Assembly: GCA_048268885.1 (NCBI GenBank)
Contig: JBLWUP010000001.1
Location: 62,001-126,000 of the forward strand
Origin: Pelagibius sp048268885
Lineage (GTDB): Bacteria > Pseudomonadota > Alphaproteobacteria > Kiloniellales > Kiloniellaceae
Reading direction: 5' to 3'
Length of the DNA: 64,000 nucleotides
Of this stretch, positions 61,101 through 64,000 are shown one piece after another. The position numbers and the translations under genes were made by a program. Numbering within the stretch: the stretch's first letter is position 1; each line of letters begins with the position of its first letter. The notes below the pieces were generated by a model. It searched no databases. It saw only the letters and a list, made by a program, of their open reading frames with translations, and was not told the origin of the DNA.

Positions 61101-61630
61101 CGGGCCCGCTTGGCGCCGTTCACCGCGGCCTTCACCTGCAGGGTATCCTGGCAGGTTTCGATAAGGATGGAGTCGACGCCGCCGGCGATGAGTCCCTCGC
61201 ACTGCGTGGTGAAAGCGACCTCCAGGGCGTCGTAGTCGATATGCGCCAGGGACGGCAGCCGGGTGCCCGGCCCGACCGAGCCGACCACGAAGCGTTCTCT
61301 GCCGTCGGCGGCAAAAAGCTCGGCGGCTTCGCGGGCGATCTCCCCCGCGCGCCGATTGATTTCGACCGCGCGGTCGCTCAACCCGAATTCACCCAGGGTG
61401 ATCGGCGAGCCGCCGAAGGTATTGGTTTCCACCATGTCCGCGCCGGCCTCGAAGTAACCGCGGTGGATCTCCCGCACGATATCCGGGCGCGAGAGATTCA
61501 GGACCTCGGTGCAGTTCTCCTGGTTCCAGTAGTCCTCCTCCAGGGAGAGGTCCATGGCCTGGACACGGCTGCCCATGCCGCCGTCACACAGCAAAACACG
61601 CTCGGAAAGATGATCAAGAAAACGACTCAC
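58130..61630 (-). CDS. metH: Cobalamin-dependent methionine synthase
   Basis: MetH transfers a methyl group from 5-methyl-THF to homocysteine. The 1166-residue protein is full length: homocysteine domain (about 1–330; zinc site Cys pair in NLIGGCCGTTTEHI), pterin domain (about 350–620), B12 domain with VKGDVHDIGKNL (cobalt ligand His735), and the reactivation domain (about 920–1160) with GYRGSRYSFGYPACPNLED. The start is GTG at 61630 overlapping the metF stop (GTGA), with GGAGG 6 bases upstream; upstream ATGs belong to a metF shadow. Confidence 0.96.
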   Translation of the reverse strand: MSRFLDHLSERVLLCDGGMGSRVQAMDLSLEEDYWNQENCTEVLNLSRPDIVREIHRGYFEAGADMVETNTFGGSPITLGEFGLSDRAVEINRRAGEIAREAAELFAADGRERFVVGSVGPGTRLPSLAHIDYDALEVAFTTQCEGLIAGGVDSILIETCQDTLQVKAAVNGAKRARAAAKAHLPIMVQVTVETTGTLLVGADIAAAATVLKALDIPVMGMNCATGPQEMAPHLEWLAENWPGFLSVQPNAGLPELVDGQTRYPLQPKELAGWLDRFIEEDGVNLIGGCCGTTTEHIAALDAMLRKRAGADGRLRPAPKQRQSFWVPSVASLYSQVGMRQENAYLSIGERCNANGSKKFRELQEAGDWDGCVAMAVDQTKEGSHTIDVCTAFVGRDEVAEMTEVVTRMRGSVSAPLVFDSTELPVLEAAMKLYGGKPILNSINFEDGEEAAHQRLELARRFGSAVIALTIDEEGMAKSAERKLEVAKRLHDFACLQHGLPASDLMIDPLTFTICTGNEDDRKLGLWTLEAIEAIARELPDCQILLGLSNISFGLNAAARHVLNSVYLDHAIKRGLTGAIVHVSKIMPLHKIPEEEVKVAEDLIFDRRKEGYDPLQAFMALFEGRTAAASEKRVRAEDVETRLKDRIVDGDRQGLEDDLKEALEKVPPLDIINIHLLAGMKVVGELFGAGKMQLPFVLQSAETMKAAVRYLEPFMEKVEGQEKGIIVLATVKGDVHDIGKNLVDIILTNNGYKVVNLGIKQPIDNILAAVVEHGADAVGMSGLLVKSTVVMRENLERMSKENVSVPVMLGGAALTRNYVETDCAASYATGHVAYAKDAFDGLSLMDKVVNGDFGGYVGERQEKRQARPSNNNRTLGTPNRADQRPVDFEETRLRRDELAAGVEVPEPPFWGPRVLARVPLDALVPFLNERMLYQFQWGFRKQGRSLEEYMAWARKELRPTLKRMLDVCKQQDILVPQAVYGYWPANAEGNDVILFDPEDHDREIGRFTLPRQARAGGLCIADFLRDVTAGERDVLGLQIVTMGQHASDVAREWFADDRYQDYLYLHGLGVEMAEALAEYVHKRIRAELGFGHEDSRDLDAMLQQGYRGSRYSFGYPACPNLEDQEQLLRLLKAGEIGVEMSDEHQLHPEQSTSAIVLHHPQAKYFSV

Positions 61631-62586
61631 GAAAGGCCTCCGGCCAAGAGCTTCGGCTGCTCGACTTGGGCTTGTCCCGAACGCACGTCGTTGCGCAGCA
61701 GGCGGCAGATCGCCGCCGTCAGGTCGGCCCGGTTCAGGGTGTAGATGTGGAAGTCCTCGACGCCGCGCGCCATGAGATAGCGGCAGAGGTCGACGGCGAC
61801 GGAAACGGCCACCGGAAAACGCACCGCCGTATCCTCCTCCAGGTCGCTGTGGAGGTCGATCAGCCACTGCGGCATGGCGGCTTTGCAACTCGCCGCCATC
61901 TGGCGGGTACGCTCGAAGTTCACGAGCGGCAGGATGCCGGGGATGACCGGCGCGGTGATCCCCGCCGCCCGCGCCCGGTCCAGGAAGCGCAGGTAGTCGT
62001 CGGGATCGAAGAAGAACTGGGTGATGGCCCGGCTGGCGCCCGCATCGATCTTGCGCTTCAGGTTGTCCAGGTCCGCGCCGGCATCGCGCGCCTCGGGATG
62101 CACCTCCGGATAGGCCGAGACCGAGATATCGAAATCGGCCACCCGCTTCAGGCCCGCCACCAGGTCCGCGGCGTAGGCGTAGCCCTCCGGATGCGGCTCG
62201 TAGCCCTCGCTGCCTTGCGGTGCGTCACCGCGCAGGGCCACGATGCGGCGCACGCCCGCCTGCCAGTACTGCTCGGCAATGGCGTCGATCTGCGCGCGGC
62301 TGGCGCCGACGCAGGTCAGGTGGGCGGCGGGCTCCAGCGCCGTCTCCTGCCGCACCCAGTCGATCGCCTTGAAGGTGCGCTCCTGGGTCGTGCCGCCGGC
62401 ACCGTAGGTGACGGAGACAAAGTCCGGCGCCAGGGCGGCGAGCTTGCCCACCGAATCGCGATAGCGCGCCTCGGCGGCCGGCGAGGCCGGCGGAAAGAAC
62501 TCGAAGGAAAAGCGGGGCAAGGTGGTTTCTCCCTTTGAGCCGGCGGTGCCGGCGGCGGAGGTCACGGGGTGGTTCAGGTCGGCCAT
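61627..62586 (-). CDS. metF: 5,10-methylenetetrahydrofolate reductase
   Basis: MetF makes 5-methyl-THF, the methyl donor for MetH, using FAD. The 319-residue TIM-barrel protein has RFSFEFFPPASPAAEARY, VSVTYGAGGTTQERT and ITQFFFDPDDYLRFLDRA, all typical. The ATG at 62586 is preferred; it lies 14 bases after the regulator gene. It forms an operon arsR-type–metF–metH. Confidence 0.95.
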   Translation of the reverse strand: MADLNHPVTSAAGTAGSKGETTLPRFSFEFFPPASPAAEARYRDSVGKLAALAPDFVSVTYGAGGTTQERTFKAIDWVRQETALEPAAHLTCVGASRAQIDAIAEQYWQAGVRRIVALRGDAPQGSEGYEPHPEGYAYAADLVAGLKRVADFDISVSAYPEVHPEARDAGADLDNLKRKIDAGASRAITQFFFDPDDYLRFLDRARAAGITAPVIPGILPLVNFERTRQMAASCKAAMPQWLIDLHSDLEEDTAVRFPVAVSVAVDLCRYLMARGVEDFHIYTLNRADLTAAICRLLRNDVRSGQAQVEQPKLLAGGLS

Positions 62587-62600
62587 GAGCTTGCGTCCCC

Positions 62601-63554
62601 TCAAGCCGCCTGGGAGCGGTCGCCGAGCTGCGGCTGGCGCGCCGTCCAGATGCAGATGGTGAGCGGATCCCCCTTCAGGCAGCGGCAGGCTTCGGGCTTC
62701 AGCCCTGCCGCCGTCAGCCAATCGGCCATCTTGTCTTCCTCGAAGCCAAGCCAGCGGTGTTCATGCTCGCTGCGCAGGAAATCGAGGCCGTGGGCCTGGA
62801 AGTCGACGATGAAAAGGCGCCCGCCGGGACGCAGCACACGCGCCGCTTCCTGGATCGCCTTGGCCGGACGCTCGGCATAGTGCAGCACCTGGTGGATGGT
62901 GATCGCATCGAAGCTGCCTTCGCCGACAGGTAGATTATGCATGTCGCCTTTGCGCACCACACAGTTGCGCAGGCGCGCCCGCTCCAGCTTGGAGCGCGCG
63001 AGAAGCAGCATGTCCGGCGACAAATCGACCCCCACCGCGTGTCCCACTTTGCCGGCCAGGACTTCCAGGATGCGGCCGGTGCCGGTGCCGATGTCGAGCA
63101 GGTCGCCGACCTCTTCCTCGGCGATCAGGGCGCTGAGCTGCGCCTCGACCTCGTCGTCATGGACATAGAGGGCGCGCAGTTCGTCCCACTGCTCCGCCAC
63201 CTTGCGGAAGTAGTCCTCGGCGCGATGAGCGCGGTCGCTCATCAGCTCCTCCAGGCGCTCCAGATCACGCAGAACCGTCGGGTCGTCGTCCGGCAGCGCA
63301 TCCACCAGGGTCTGCGCCAGCGACGCGGACGCCCCCTCGTGCGCCAAGCGGAAATAGACCCAGCTGCCTTCGCGGTTGCGGTTCAGTAGACCGGCCTCGG
63401 TCAGCAGCTTCAGGTGACGCGACAGCCGCGGCTGGCTCTGGCCGAGAATGTGGACCAGGTCCGACACCGTCAGGTCCGCATGGGCGCAAAGCGCCAGCAG
63501 GCGAAGTCGGGTCGGCTCGGCAGCCGCTTTCATCGCGGACAAGACACTGTCCAT
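62601..63554 (-). CDS. ArsR-family regulator fused to a SAM-dependent methyltransferase domain
   Basis: A 317-residue two-domain protein. The first 95 residues are an ArsR winged helix (LSAMKAAAEPTRLRLLALCA, then QSQPRLSRHLKLLTEAGLLN) without the usual metal-binding cysteines. The second half is a class I methyltransferase (DLLDIGTGTGRILEVL and VRKGDMHNLPVGEGSFDAI). Such fusions in front of metF/metH are thought to sense SAM or SAH and repress methionine genes (inference; SahR is the known ArsR-type SAH sensor). It is the first gene of the methionine operon; GGGAGGG lies upstream of the ATG. Confidence 0.9.
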   Translation of the reverse strand: MDSVLSAMKAAAEPTRLRLLALCAHADLTVSDLVHILGQSQPRLSRHLKLLTEAGLLNRNREGSWVYFRLAHEGASASLAQTLVDALPDDDPTVLRDLERLEELMSDRAHRAEDYFRKVAEQWDELRALYVHDDEVEAQLSALIAEEEVGDLLDIGTGTGRILEVLAGKVGHAVGVDLSPDMLLLARSKLERARLRNCVVRKGDMHNLPVGEGSFDAITIHQVLHYAERPAKAIQEAARVLRPGGRLFIVDFQAHGLDFLRSEHEHRWLGFEEDKMADWLTAAGLKPEACRCLKGDPLTICIWTARQPQLGDRSQAA

Positions 63555-63604
63555 AAGGGGGCCCTCCCAGGGCGCCGTTCATCCCGTCAAGATGCTATAA
63601 TAAG

Positions 63605-63626
63605 GATATAAAGATATCGTTATGTC
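63605..63626. promoter_or_regulatory. Candidate ArsR-type operator before the methionine operon
   Basis: GATATAAAGATATCGTTATG followed by TC is a 22-bp imperfect palindrome centred on GATATC; 18 of 22 positions match their complement. It lies 51 bases upstream of the regulator start and resembles the AAAGATATC-type boxes described for ArsR regulators of methionine genes. Autoregulation of arsR-type–metF–metH is likely. Confidence 0.7.
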
Positions 63627-63775
63627 AAGGGTGGATCTGACGAATTACCGCTCCCCGGGAACGGCGGTCCCGCCGGGTTAACCCCGTGTTTCCGCGGAAT
63701 ACCCCCATCCCTGGCGGTCCGCGGCCGGCGTTCTTAATTATGATTCGATTAAGTCCAGCGGCGTTATGATTCGGC

Positions 63776-64000
63776 ATGGTCCAGGTTCTGCATCCGCAGT
63801 CGCGACCGCGTATTGGCCTCGCCCTCGGCAGCGGGGTGGCTCGCGGCTGGGCGCATCTCGGCGTGATCCGCGCCCTCCAGCGCCACGGCATCGAACCGGA
63901 CGTCATCGTCGGCACCTCAATCGGCGCGGTCGTCGGCGGCGTTCACCTGGCCGGCAAGGCCGACTCTCTGGAAGCCTGGGCCAGGTCGCTGACCAAGGTG
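63776..64000 (+). CDS. Patatin-like phospholipase (N-terminal 75 residues, cut by window edge)
   Basis: Only the start of a patatin/NTE-family serine lipase is present. It has IGLALGSGVARGWAHLGVIR (oxyanion-hole GxGxxRG and helix) and IVGTSIGAVVGG with the GxSxG nucleophile at about residue 47. The ATG at 63776 begins VQVLHPQSRPR before the conserved strand. The catalytic Asp would lie beyond base 64000. Divergent from the methionine operon with a 221-base spacer. Confidence 0.9.
   Translation, partial: MVQVLHPQSRPRIGLALGSGVARGWAHLGVIRALQRHGIEPDVIVGTSIGAVVGGVHLAGKADSLEAWARSLTKV

Noticed and set aside
58130..61888. Longer metH starting inside metF
   Set aside because: The GTG at 61630 with GGAGG and the GTGA overlap explains the start; upstream residues are a metF shadow.
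1..64000. Prophage, integrative element, toxin–antitoxin or defence island
   Set aside because: No integrase, transposase, phage structural, restriction or toxin motif was recognised; the gene content is mostly housekeeping.

Overview
The window reads as chromosomal DNA of a GC-rich alphaproteobacterium, most likely of the Rhodospirillales type (inference). Pointers are a PopZ-type protein (DUF2497), a FYDLN-like zinc-ribbon protein, a PAS_5 protein, an animal-type haem peroxidase, and the gene order argS–SPOR–nagZ–scpA–scpB–tatABC–serS–surE–pcm–nlpD–yajC–secD, which is typical of that class. No rRNA, CRISPR array, prophage or insertion sequence was seen. Both ends cut genes: secD on the left, a patatin-like lipase on the right.

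Layout. 1–19,050 is a long leftward housekeeping block: dgt, argS, a SPOR protein, nagZ, a site-2 protease, scpA/scpB, an orphan ABC ATPase, tatABC, a YeeE-type sulfur transporter, serS, surE, pcm, a LysM/LytM lipoprotein, two small genes, yajC and secD. A DUF815 ATPase is the only rightward gene in it. 19,250–21,340 runs rightward (erpA, xth, rhomboid protease), with a 27-bp tandem repeat beginning at the erpA stop codon. 21,360–33,140 is leftward again: PilZ protein, M81 peptidase, ilvD, bioY, a DUF6314-like protein, valS, popZ, tolC and a second pcm.

33,250–37,400 holds tRNA-Cys, tRNA-Asn and a three-gene lipid/glycan modification operon (GT2, LABN protein, ArnT-like GT39). 37,430–40,620 is accessory: a haem peroxidase, a histone H1-like protein and a PAS_5 protein. 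40,640–46,520 carries the dTDP-L-rhamnose set rmlCBDA followed by tryptophan 2,3-dioxygenase and a kynureninase-like enzyme.

47,000–53,940 holds a copper P1B-ATPase divergent from a gamma-glutamyltransferase, a MarR/VOC divergent pair and a zinc peptidase. Between copA and the transferase gene lies a textbook CueR-type promoter (19-bp spacer) whose -35 half is repeated three times in a 15-bp array; this is the most interesting signal I found. 54,000–56,960 is a cluster of small conserved genes (zinc ribbons, a coiled-coil protein, a secreted protein with five paired-cysteine repeats, a cold-shock protein) lying between two unusually AT-rich spacers. 57,100–63,630 ends with the methionine operon: an ArsR–methyltransferase fusion regulator, metF and metH, preceded by a near-palindromic operator candidate.

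Genes work together mainly in protein export (SecD/YajC, TatABC), cell division and chromosome organisation (ScpAB, PopZ, NlpD-like, SPOR), translation (SerS, ArgS, ValS, two tRNAs), surface glycan supply and methionine cycling. Start codons were set by Shine–Dalgarno (SD) spacing, family N-termini and overlaps with neighbours.
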